From assembly GCA_028280615.1 (NCBI GenBank), contig JANQLK010000007.1, positions 26,708 through 90,707 of the forward strand: 64,000 nucleotides of DNA, in the 5' to 3' direction. The number at the start of each line of letters is the position of its first letter. Position 1 is the stretch's first letter. Under the pieces are notes generated by a model, which had not been told where the DNA came from, searched no databases, and saw only the letters and a program-made list of their open reading frames with translations. Source of the stretch: Woeseiaceae bacterium (GTDB lineage: Bacteria; Pseudomonadota; Gammaproteobacteria; Steroidobacterales; Woeseiaceae). The position numbers were made by a program, and so were the translations under genes. Below, one piece after another: positions 34,038-41,499 of this stretch.

Positions 34038-34625
34038 TCAGGCTGTCTTTCTGCGCCGCGTCAATCCAAGTGCTGCAAGACCGATACCGAAGAGTGCGAG
34101 GGCGGCGGGCTCTGGTACGCTTGTAACTGTAACGCCGATATTGTCGATATTGACGCTCGAAATATTGAAGTTAGAAATTTGTATACCCACCGAATCGAAC
34201 GCCGCGCTTGAAGCGCTGATAACGTTATCCCAAAATCCGAAAGCACCGGCAAATGTACCTGACTGCGAGAATATGCTAGCGCCACCGAGGAAGCCCGTGA
34301 TTGCATAGTCATAAGAACCATCGGTATTGGAACCGGTACTGAATCCGATCGAATCGAAGGTAAATAGCCCACCAGATACAGCTTCGATTCCGATGAATGC
34401 GCCTTCTCCATTAAAACTGAAAATAGATGGCCTTGCATCTCCCACTAAGAATCCCTGCCGCCAGTTGGGACCTGCGGTCACTAAGAACCCCTCTTCTGTC
34501 GTACCGGTGAACGTGGCGCCATTGGGGCCAGGTAGGCTATCAAAAGTAATCAGAGCTGCATTCGCCGCCATCGGTGACATCAGCACAGCGAGAAAGGCGA
34601 GATATGTACTCTTTGTTCTATTCAT
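34038..34625 (-). CDS. PEP-CTERM sorting-domain protein
   Basis: 195 residues from ATG 34625, with GGAGG 9 nt upstream; the frame extends to 34724 but without a start signal. A signal peptide (STYLAFLAVLMSPMAANA) is followed by a beta-rich domain typical of the group (ALITFDSLPGPNGATFTGT, GEGAFIGIEAVSGGLFTFDSIGF, FDSVGIQISNFNISSVNIDNI). The tail is canonical: VPEPAALALFGIGLAALGLTRRRKTA, the last hydrophobic helix preceding RRR. Exosortase would process it during export into the extracellular matrix. A sigma-54 promoter lies 59 nt upstream of the ATG, and a strong terminator follows, so it is monocistronic. Confidence 0.9.
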   Translation of the reverse strand: MNRTKSTYLAFLAVLMSPMAANAALITFDSLPGPNGATFTGTTEEGFLVTAGPNWRQGFLVGDARPSIFSFNGEGAFIGIEAVSGGLFTFDSIGFSTGSNTDGSYDYAITGFLGGASIFSQSGTFAGAFGFWDNVISASSAAFDSVGIQISNFNISSVNIDNIGVTVTSVPEPAALALFGIGLAALGLTRRRKTA

Positions 34626-34683
34626 CAGCGGCCTCCAGAATGAACAGCTATTGGTGTAGTAAGCAATTACGCAATTGCGGTAC

Positions 34684-34697
34684 GCAATTGCCGTGCC
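34684..34697 (-). promoter_or_regulatory. Sigma-54 (-24/-12) promoter of the second PEP-CTERM gene
   Basis: The minus strand reads CCGGCACGGCAATTGCGT: GGCACG, four bases, TTGC, with GG and GC exactly 10 nt apart, an excellent match to the RpoN consensus. The -12 element is 59 nt upstream of the ATG. The segment just downstream repeats CGCAATTG, which could be part of the initial transcribed region or an activator contact. Confidence 0.8.
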
Positions 34698-34923
34698 GGA
34701 ATCCCGAGAATCGCAAAAAAACAAAGAGATACGTTTTCATTCACCTATAATCTCTGCTCCGTTTGTACGCAACGTGTAAAGGAAGTCGACAAAAAGCCGC
34801 TACGTGAGCCTCCTTTCTGGGTTGTTAGTTCGATAGATCGCCGTAGATGTACGATGCTGAACAGCGATGCGAGCACGCGCAAGCGTGCTTCGATCCTATC
34901 GCGGCGATGTTCGTAGCTTTACA

Positions 34924-35352
34924 TCATTTGTGCCTGTCCGCATCCATCTCCCTCGGTCGCCTGAAGATCACAACCACGCTCCAGACCAGTATGCCGATTG
35001 CCAGACCGATGCCGGCAAGCAGAGAGGTCGGGATATCGCGCTCGACGGCAGTGGGGATTTCACTCCTCAAAGCATCCATGTCGAACGGCATCTCGCCCAT
35101 TAAGCCGGGGCTGGCCTGTTGGGCTTCGCTGACGAGGTTCTCGAGAAAGGGAAAATGCAGCACGTGATGCACGACTTCGGCGTTTTGCTTGCTCGGCATC
35201 GAGTTGTCGCCGAGGGCAATCCCACCAACGGTAATCGACAGCGTAACGCACGCTGCCAGGAGACCGAGTATCGAACCGAAGTACTCGAATTTCGCCTTCT
35301 TGGCATCCCATTCGGATTTGGACAATGCCGGTGTCACCGTGGATTCGTTCAT
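34924..35352 (-). CDS. Hypothetical membrane protein with two helices
   Basis: 142 residues from ATG 35352, which follows GAGGAGGT. The cytoplasmic N-terminal 25 residues are charged; the first membrane helix is at about 26-48 (YFGSILGLLAACVTLSITVGGIAL) and the second at about 110-130 (SLLAGIGLAIGILVWSVVVIF), with a roughly 60-residue loop between. The strong ribosome site argues that it is expressed. No family recognised. Confidence 0.65.
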   Translation of the reverse strand: MNESTVTPALSKSEWDAKKAKFEYFGSILGLLAACVTLSITVGGIALGDNSMPSKQNAEVVHHVLHFPFLENLVSEAQQASPGLMGEMPFDMDALRSEIPTAVERDIPTSLLAGIGLAIGILVWSVVVIFRRPREMDADRHK

Positions 35353-35604
35353 ATTGTTAGACCTCCTCTACGTTGCTAGACCGCTACGGCCGTGCGCCCG
35401 TGACTGAGTGCGGGCACCGACAGGCGGCAGGATCGGCGCCAGGTGGCAGTTTGCACCGTAATCGCTAGAATGCTCCGTCTACAAGATATCCGAAAGATGG
35501 TGGACCAATCTGGAACTCAGTTCGTGCAGCCTGTCCAAGCACTGCAGACACGCTGGATTGCGCATGCACGGTCGCCGGATGGACACCTCACGCGAGAGGA
35601 AGCG

Positions 35605-36228
35605 ATGATTACCAAGAGAGCTCAGTTCATTGCCACAATTGCCGCAGCAATGACGTCATTGAGTGCTGTCGCCGACGAGGACTTCGAGGATGCGGTGCGC
35701 AAGTGTGCGTCGATCCAGGACGAGAGCGCACGGCTTACCTGCTTCGACGCCGTGGCGATCATCAGGGCCGGATCGCTCGGGGAGCCGGCGGTTGCGCCCG
35801 AGCCGCCGGCAGCTGCCACCGAAACCGTAAGCACCGAGCCGGCGCCCCAGGCGCCTGCCGGGCTCACGCTCGCAGAAGAGTCGGCCGATATCGAGCTCGC
35901 GACGGGCGCCGCCGCCGCGGCGGCCGTTGCCGCCGAAGCGCAGGACGAGCCGCCGCCCCTGACCGACGACGTCGGCATCGAGCGGGTGGAACCGTCCAAG
36001 AAAGAAAACCCCGAGTATTCGGCCCGCGTCGTTCGCTGCGACAAACACAGCCAGTCGGGGCAGATCTACTTCTTCCTCGACAACGACCAGGTGTGGAAGC
36101 AGTCCAACTACCGGCGCATTTCTCTCGGCGACTGCCAGTTTGATGTGCTCATGAAGAAAGACGCCTTCGGCTTCCAGCTGTATATTCCGAGCAAGAAACG
36201 GACTGTGCGGGTGGCGCGGATACGCTAG
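35605..36228 (+). CDS. Exported protein with C-x(12)-C motif
   Basis: 207 residues from ATG 35605 with GAGAGGAAG just upstream; the frame upstream looks non-coding. A signal peptide (cleavage near AVA-DE) precedes the segment RKCASIQDESARLTCFD, whose two cysteines and Arg-Leu match a motif found at the start of many gammaproteobacterial exported proteins (including VasI-type). A long Ala/Pro/Glu linker follows, and then a compact C-terminal domain of about 70 residues (YSARVVRCDKHSQSGQIYFFLDNDQVWKQSNYRRISLGDCQFDV) with two more cysteines. The C-terminal domain resembles small beta-barrels seen next to that motif. Function unknown. Confidence 0.75.
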   Translation: MITKRAQFIATIAAAMTSLSAVADEDFEDAVRKCASIQDESARLTCFDAVAIIRAGSLGEPAVAPEPPAAATETVSTEPAPQAPAGLTLAEESADIELATGAAAAAAVAAEAQDEPPPLTDDVGIERVEPSKKENPEYSARVVRCDKHSQSGQIYFFLDNDQVWKQSNYRRISLGDCQFDVLMKKDAFGFQLYIPSKKRTVRVARIR

Positions 36229-36372
36229 TGTCCTTGTACCCTCGGGCGCGATCTGCAAACCCGGTCACAGTCGAACTGTCGACTGGTTAACACTTTCGTG
36301 GCCTGCACGCCGCGTCGCTTGGACCCCGCTCGAAAGCGTGCCACAACAGGTTCCTGCCTCCGGGGACCTGAC

Positions 36373-36594
36373 ATGGCATCGTCATCGAGCGAAAACGTGG
36401 ACTACCGGCTGCTCAATCGAGTCAGCAACCTCGTCATCTGCAGCAGCTGCCTGCGTCACGGCAAAGTGACGCCGGTTCCCCAGATCATCTCCGACCTGAG
36501 GCCGCCGACCAACCTGTGCCCGACCTGCCGCGACGCCAGACAACCGTCCGCGTCGCAGCGTCCGCGCGGCCGTCTGCTCGCGTTCCCGCGGTAG
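36373..36594 (+). CDS. Small zinc-ribbon-like protein
   Basis: 73 residues if started at ATG 36373 (36298 is the frame's first codon). Two CxxC pairs, CSSC and CPTC, are spaced 26 residues apart, a treble-clef/zinc-ribbon pattern able to bind one zinc ion. The tail is basic and Ser/Arg rich. No family recognised. It lies 39 nt upstream of tdk, in the same direction. Confidence 0.5.
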   Translation: MASSSSENVDYRLLNRVSNLVICSSCLRHGKVTPVPQIISDLRPPTNLCPTCRDARQPSASQRPRGRLLAFPR

Positions 36595-36633
36595 CCCGAT
36601 GCATCCCGTCGGCCGCGGTGCTTAAATAGCGCC

Positions 36634-37212
36634 ATGGCCAAGCTTTACTTTTACTACTCGTCGATGAACGCGGGCAAATCGACGGCGCTCCTGCAGTCCA
36701 GCTACAACTACAAGGAGCGCGGCATGAACACGCTCGTGCTCGCGCCGGAACTGGACGATCGCTACGGCGCCGGCCGCGTCACCTCGCGCATCGGTCTCGA
36801 GGCCGAGGCGCACGCGTTCTCGACCGATGACAACCTGCACGACATCGTTGCCGCGGTCCTCGAGGAGACCCCGCTGCACTGCGTGCTGATCGACGAGGCG
36901 CAGTTCCTGACCCGCGAGCAGGTCTTCGAGCTCGGCGAGGTCACGGACGGGCTGAACGTCCCCGTGCTCGCCTACGGTCTGCGCACGGACTTTCGCGGCG
37001 AGCCGTTCGAGGGCAGCAAGTACCTGCTGGCGTGGTCGGACAACCTAAAGGAGCTCAAGGCCATATGTCACTGCGGCTCGAAGGCGACGATGGTGCTGCG
37101 CCTCGACGAACACGGCAACGCCGTTCAGGAAGGCTCGCAGATCGAGATCGGCGGAAACGATCGCTACGTGTCAATGTGCCGGCGGCATTTCCGCGAGCGC
37201 TTTTACGGCTGA
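36634..37212 (+). CDS. tdk: Thymidine kinase (type II)
   Basis: 192 residues, the usual length. The Walker A loop SSMNAGKST, the Walker-B-like DEAQF, the lasso/substrate segment ([24 protein letters not shown]) and a zinc site ([10 protein letters not shown] and a later MCRRHF) are all present. The enzyme phosphorylates thymidine to dTMP in the cytoplasm, salvaging DNA precursors. It is convergent with the AAA-FHA gene; 47 nt separate the stops. Confidence 0.95.
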   Translation: MAKLYFYYSSMNAGKSTALLQSSYNYKERGMNTLVLAPELDDRYGAGRVTSRIGLEAEAHAFSTDDNLHDIVAAVLEETPLHCVLIDEAQFLTREQVFELGEVTDGLNVPVLAYGLRTDFRGEPFEGSKYLLAWSDNLKELKAICHCGSKATMVLRLDEHGNAVQEGSQIEIGGNDRYVSMCRRHFRERFYG

Positions 37213-37259
37213 TCGCAACGCGAGTTGCGGCACGGCCGCGAATCTGTGAAGTATGCGGG

Positions 37260-38531
37260 CTATCCGCCCAGCGTCGGCAGGTTCTCGGACTGCACGGGAA
37301 AGACCGAGGTGTTCTCCCGCTCGAGCAGCGAATGCATGTCTTCGAGCGACTTCATGATGACCGTATCCGCGAATTCGATGGCCTCGATACCCGCGCGGCG
37401 CTTGGCGTGCGGATCGTGGAACTTGATCCGGTGGTGGCCCACCGTGATGACGTCGTCGTTGACGAGCAGCTGGTTGGACACCCGCCGCGAGTTCACGTAC
37501 GTGCCGTTCGTGCTGTTGAGGTCCATGAGGAAGGTCGAATCGCCGTGCCGGACGAGCAGCATGTGGTGGCGGCTCACGAAGCGGCTGTCGATCGCGAGGT
37601 CGTTGTGATCCGACCGGCCGATGAGCAGGCGCGGCTTGTCGAACACGAAACGGTTGAGCGTCTTCCCGTTCTGGGTCAGGTACAGGACGGGTGGCTCGAG
37701 CCTGTCGGATTCATGATGGCCCGCCGCGCCGTGCCAGGTACCTTCGGGAATCGTCGGGCGTTCCACGGCCGACGAGCTGACCGGCAGCGTGTCGGCTTTC
37801 GCCAGCGCAAGCAGGGCGATGCGGTCGAGAATTCCGGGCCAGCCCCCGGACGCCTGCCAGAGCGCGTTGCAGACGGAAATCGGGATGATGTACTCGGGTG
37901 TATCGCTGCCGGCCGCGCGGAGCTTGGTGTGCAGGTAGTAGAGCGCCTCGCCCGACGTCATCGGGTGCAGGTGGAAGTTGGCTACCACGCGCTGCGCGAT
38001 GCCCTCGCCGTGCGGACTCTCGATCAGGGTTTTTAAGGACCGGTTGCTCACGAGCACGAGCTTGATCGCGCTGGTTTGCCGCACGCGCAGTTCAGCGAAT
38101 TCCGACAGGGTCCGCAGGGCGCCCTTGCCAAGCGCATGAGCGTTCTTGACGACGACCACGGGCGGCTGGTCGGACGAAGCCTGCTGCATGACGTATACAC
38201 GCGTCATGGCCTCGAGCTCGGTTAGGGTTTCGAAGTCGTGGTCGAAGCCGAAACACGCAAGGAGCGCCTGCAGGAGCCGTGTCTTGTCCTTGCCGGCACC
38301 GTCGACCACGGCGATGTCTCGTTCGTCGGGAAGCGTCTGCAGAAACCTGCCGAGCATCGTCGACTTGCCCGACAGGGCGGGGCCCTGGATCAGCGCGATG
38401 CCGGTGTGGGAGCCGCAGGTCCTTTCGAGGGCCGCGAGGCCATCGTTGAACGACGAGTAGGGGACGACGGCCAGCGGGCAGGAATTCGCCGGGAAGGGTT
38501 GTTCTCTTAAACCCGCAGCTTCTAACTCCAC
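37260..38531 (-). CDS. GspA/ExeA-like AAA ATPase fused to an FHA domain
   Basis: 423 residues from GTG 38531; the frame continues to 38723, but that stretch does not look coding. The N-terminal half is an ExeA/GspA-type ATPase: an opening PFSS/PYSSFNDGLAALE-type segment, Walker A GPALSGKST, a Walker-B VVVVKNAHAL and an arginine-finger-like SNRSLKTL. The C-terminal FHA fold (about 295-380) has LLIGRSDHNDLAID, SRFVSRHHMLL and the conserved DLNSTNGTYVN. FHA domains bind phospho-threonine, so a Ser/Thr kinase partner is implied; none is in this window. GspA proteins help insert the secretin through peptidoglycan, but here only the ATPase is seen, so the target is uncertain. Confidence 0.82.
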   Translation of the reverse strand: MELEAAGLREQPFPANSCPLAVVPYSSFNDGLAALERTCGSHTGIALIQGPALSGKSTMLGRFLQTLPDERDIAVVDGAGKDKTRLLQALLACFGFDHDFETLTELEAMTRVYVMQQASSDQPPVVVVKNAHALGKGALRTLSEFAELRVRQTSAIKLVLVSNRSLKTLIESPHGEGIAQRVVANFHLHPMTSGEALYYLHTKLRAAGSDTPEYIIPISVCNALWQASGGWPGILDRIALLALAKADTLPVSSSAVERPTIPEGTWHGAAGHHESDRLEPPVLYLTQNGKTLNRFVFDKPRLLIGRSDHNDLAIDSRFVSRHHMLLVRHGDSTFLMDLNSTNGTYVNSRRVSNQLLVNDDVITVGHHRIKFHDPHAKRRAGIEAIEFADTVIMKSLEDMHSLLERENTSVFPVQSENLPTLGG

Positions 38532-38748
38532 AACGACCCGCTCGCCTCGCGTGATTTGGGAATAGACTTCACGTCTCTGGCGGCCGGCGATCGTTTTTGT
38601 TTTACTGAATTGCGGGCCGCTCCTCAGTCTACGACTCGAGCCGGGTCGTTTCAATGACAGATACGTTGCAGTCCCGGCCCGTCGCCAGGTACGGCAATGC
38701 CAATAAGTCACGTTAAGTAACATTACTAACTACCTGTAAATAATATTG

Positions 38749-39408
38749 ATGATGGGCTATGCTGCGCGGCGGCAGTTGGCCCGGTGGCTGTTATTGAGTG
38801 CGGAACTTACCATAAGCGGACTGACGCTTATTCGCGGCGACCGTTGCCTGTTCAGCGGCGTCAGCTTTGCCGTGAGCCGCGGCGAACTCGTGCTGCTCGA
38901 GGGCGACAACGGCAGCGGCAAGACCAGCCTGCTGCGGGCCGTCGTCGGCCTGCTCGAACCCGAGTCCGGCGACATAAGCTGGAATGGCCGGCCCGTTCGC
39001 GAGGTCCGCAGTGCATTCTTTTCGGCAATGGTCTGGATGGGACACCGGGTCGGTTTCAAGGCCGACCTCACGGTCGAGGAGAACCTGGCCTTCGAGCGTG
39101 CGCTGAGACCGACCGCCGGGCAAGCGCTCGATGCGACCCTCGAACGGCTTTCCATAACGCGACTCAGGAAGCTGCCGCTGCGTGCGCTGTCCGCCGGTCA
39201 GCAGCGCCGCGTGGCGCTTGCGCGCATGCTGCTCGCCAGCGCGACTCTGTGGCTCATGGATGAGCCGTTCACCAACCTGGACCGCGAAGGGCGCGCGCTC
39301 GTCGAGTCGCTCGTCGCCGAGCATCTCGATCGCGGCGGGATGTGCGTCATGGCGGCCCACCAGGACGTCGACATCGATGTGCCGACGGCGCGCGTGAGGC
39401 TTGGCTGA
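38749..39408 (+). CDS. ccmA: Cytochrome c biogenesis ATP-binding protein CcmA
   Basis: 219 residues from ATG 38749; a TTG at 38794 with GGTGG upstream is nearer the usual family start. ABC signatures are LLEGDNGSGKTSLLRAV (Walker A), LSAGQQRRVALARML (signature) and LWLMDEPFTNLD (Walker B). With CcmBCD it uses ATP to release haem-loaded CcmE from the CcmC/CcmE complex on the periplasmic side. The stop overlaps the ccmB ATG by one base (TGATG). First gene of the ccm operon. Confidence 0.93.
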   Translation: MMGYAARRQLARWLLLSAELTISGLTLIRGDRCLFSGVSFAVSRGELVLLEGDNGSGKTSLLRAVVGLLEPESGDISWNGRPVREVRSAFFSAMVWMGHRVGFKADLTVEENLAFERALRPTAGQALDATLERLSITRLRKLPLRALSAGQQRRVALARMLLASATLWLMDEPFTNLDREGRALVESLVAEHLDRGGMCVMAAHQDVDIDVPTARVRLG

Positions 39409-40103
39409 TGGCGGCCGACGAGGACGTGCCAGGGCTTTTCACGGGCTTCGCGGCGACGGCCAGGCGCGATCTGGTGCTTGCCTGGAAGCGGCCCGGCGAC
39501 ATTCTCAACCCGTTGTTTTTCTTTGCGATGGTCTGCACGCTGTTCCCGCTGGCCGTAGGGCCGAGCGTCGAGGAGCTCACGTTCGCCGGTCCCGGCGTGC
39601 TCTGGGTGGCGGCGCTGTTGGCGATGCTCTTGTCGCTCAACAGCCTGTTCCTCGCGGACTTCGAGGACGGCAGCCTCGAACAGCTGCTGCTCAGCTCGCA
39701 GCCCCTGGTCGTGCTGGCGCTCGGCAAAACCGTCGCGCACTGGCTCACGAGCGGTCTGCCGCTGGTCCTCCTGGCGCCGGCGATCGCGGTCACGTTCCGC
39801 ATGCCCGGCGACGTCGTCGGCGTGCTCATGGCGACGCTCGCGCTCGGCACGATCAGCCTGAGCCTGCTCGGCTCGATCGGTGCCGCCCTGACCGTCGGCC
39901 TGCACCGCGGCACCGCGCTCTTAAGCCTGTTGATTTTGCCGCTGGCCATGCCAGTATTAATCTTTGGTGCGCGGACCGTTTCTCTGGCGGCGGCCGGCGA
40001 CGCCACCTCGACCGGCCTGTATGCGCTGGCCGCTTACGCCGTCGGGGCCCTGTCGCTCGCACCGTATGCGACCGCCGCCGCGCTCCGTATCAGCAACGAG
40101 TAA
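39408..40103 (+). CDS. ccmB: Cytochrome c biogenesis membrane protein CcmB
   Basis: 231 residues and six hydrophobic helices (for example VLWVAALLAMLLSLNSLFL, PLVLLAPAIAVTF, ALLSLLILPLAMPVLIF). The N-terminal FAATARRDLVLAWKRPGDILNPLFFF and the DFEDGSLEQLLLS loop are typical of CcmB. It forms the permease part of the CcmAB module in the inner membrane. Its ATG overlaps the ccmA stop and it ends 9 nt before ccmC. Confidence 0.93.
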   Translation: MAADEDVPGLFTGFAATARRDLVLAWKRPGDILNPLFFFAMVCTLFPLAVGPSVEELTFAGPGVLWVAALLAMLLSLNSLFLADFEDGSLEQLLLSSQPLVVLALGKTVAHWLTSGLPLVLLAPAIAVTFRMPGDVVGVLMATLALGTISLSLLGSIGAALTVGLHRGTALLSLLILPLAMPVLIFGARTVSLAAAGDATSTGLYALAAYAVGALSLAPYATAAALRISNE

Positions 40104-40112
40104 AATCCGCCT

Positions 40113-40865
40113 ATGTGGACCTGGTTTCATAAGCTCGCGTCACCGCCGCACGTGTATCGGTTGTCCAACGCGTTCATCCCGTGGCTCGCGATTCCGGGCT
40201 ACCTGCTGATCGCCTACGGGGTATACGCCGGCCTGTTCGTCGCACCCGAGGACTATCAGCAGGGCGACGCGTTCCGGATCATCTACGTGCACGTGCCGGC
40301 GGCCTATCTCTCGATGATGGCCTACATGATCATGGCGACCGCCGGCGGCATCGGCCTCATCTGGCGCATGAAGCTCGCCCATGCCGTGGCCGCGAGCTGC
40401 GCGCCGCTGGGAGCCTCGTTCACGTTCCTCGCGCTTGCAACGGGCTCGATCTGGGGCCGGCCGATGTGGGGCACCTGGTGGGAGTGGGGCGACCCGCGGC
40501 TCACATCGGAGCTTATTCTGCTGTTCCTGTATTTCGGCTACATGGCGCTTCGGAGCGCGATTGACGATATGGCCAAGGCCGACAAGGCCAGCGCCGTGCT
40601 CGCGATCGTCGGCGCCGTCAACATCCCGATCATTCACTTCTCGGTGGAGTGGTGGAGCTCGCTGCACCAGGGACCGACGCTCATGCGGGCGGAAGGGCCG
40701 GCCATGGACCCGGGCATGCTGTACCCGCTACTCGCGATGATATTCGGCTCGACGCTGATCTTCGGTGCGATGTTGTTTCGGCGGCTGCGCACCGAGGTGC
40801 TGTTGCGTGAGTCGCGGACGCGCTGGGTTCGTGACATGGTCCTTGCGCCGGAGGGGGGGCGATGA
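40113..40865 (+). CDS. ccmC: Haem-handling membrane protein CcmC
   Basis: 250 residues with six helices. The WWD (tryptophan-rich) haem loop is WGRPMWGTWWEWGDPRLTSELI, and the two haem-ligand histidines lie in YVHVPAAYL and near HFSVEWWSSLHQG. CcmC places haem onto CcmE at the periplasmic face. Stop overlaps the ccmD start (ATGA). Confidence 0.95.
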   Translation: MWTWFHKLASPPHVYRLSNAFIPWLAIPGYLLIAYGVYAGLFVAPEDYQQGDAFRIIYVHVPAAYLSMMAYMIMATAGGIGLIWRMKLAHAVAASCAPLGASFTFLALATGSIWGRPMWGTWWEWGDPRLTSELILLFLYFGYMALRSAIDDMAKADKASAVLAIVGAVNIPIIHFSVEWWSSLHQGPTLMRAEGPAMDPGMLYPLLAMIFGSTLIFGAMLFRRLRTEVLLRESRTRWVRDMVLAPEGGR

Positions 40866-41026
40866 TGGATAATCTCGCGATGGGCAACTACGGCGCCTAC
40901 GTATGGACCTGCTTCGCACTGGCCGCCCTAATAGTCGCAATTAACGAATGGATGGCGCGGGCGCGGCACCGTAGAGTCAGTCGGGACGTCGAGGTGCGCG
41001 TACGCGCGCTGGAGGATAAGCTGTGA
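40862..41026 (+). CDS. ccmD: Cytochrome c biogenesis small membrane protein CcmD
   Basis: 54 residues, starting at an ATG within the end of ccmC. One membrane helix (AYVWTCFALAALIVAINEW) is followed by a positively charged cytoplasmic tail (RARHRRVSRDVEVRVRALED), the usual CcmD layout. CcmD is needed for release of holo-CcmE from CcmABC. Its TGA overlaps the GTG of ccmE. Confidence 0.9.
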   Translation: MMDNLAMGNYGAYVWTCFALAALIVAINEWMARARHRRVSRDVEVRVRALEDKL

Positions 41027-41499
41027 AAGCCAGGCAACAACGCATGCTTGCCGTCGGGCTCGCCGTCGCCGGTATTGCGATCGCGGCCGTGTTCGGGCTG
41101 CAGGCGTTCAAGGACAACATGATGTTCTTTGTCAGCGTGACCGAGGTCGTCGCGGGCGAGTATCCGGGGGACCGGAACTTTCGCGTTGGTGGCCTCGTCG
41201 TCGACGGCAGCATCGAGCGAGCCGACGGTTCGCTGGAGGTCAATTTTCTCGTGACCGACATGCGCTGCGAGATCCCGGTGCGCTACACGGGCGTGCTGCC
41301 GGACCTGTTCCGTGAGGGGCAGGGCGTGGTCGCGCATGGCCGCATGGACAATTCGGGGACTTTCCTGGCCGACGAAGTCCTTGCGAAGCACGACGAGAAC
41401 TACATGGCACCCGAAGTGGCCGAATCGATGGCCCAGCAGCACGTCGAAGGCAAGAGCGTGGCGATGAGCGGTGAACAGCTCGAGTGTGACGTGTCGTGA
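41023..41499 (+). CDS. ccmE: Periplasmic haem chaperone CcmE
   Basis: 158 residues from GTG 41023. An N-terminal membrane anchor (LAVGLAVAGIAIAAVFGL) is followed by an OB-fold (FRVGGLVVDGSIER, PVRYTGVLPDLFREGQGVVAHGRM). The haem is bound covalently to the histidine of the KHDENYMAPEV motif. Stop overlaps the ccmF GTG. Confidence 0.95.
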   Translation: MKARQQRMLAVGLAVAGIAIAAVFGLQAFKDNMMFFVSVTEVVAGEYPGDRNFRVGGLVVDGSIERADGSLEVNFLVTDMRCEIPVRYTGVLPDLFREGQGVVAHGRMDNSGTFLADEVLAKHDENYMAPEVAESMAQQHVEGKSVAMSGEQLECDVS

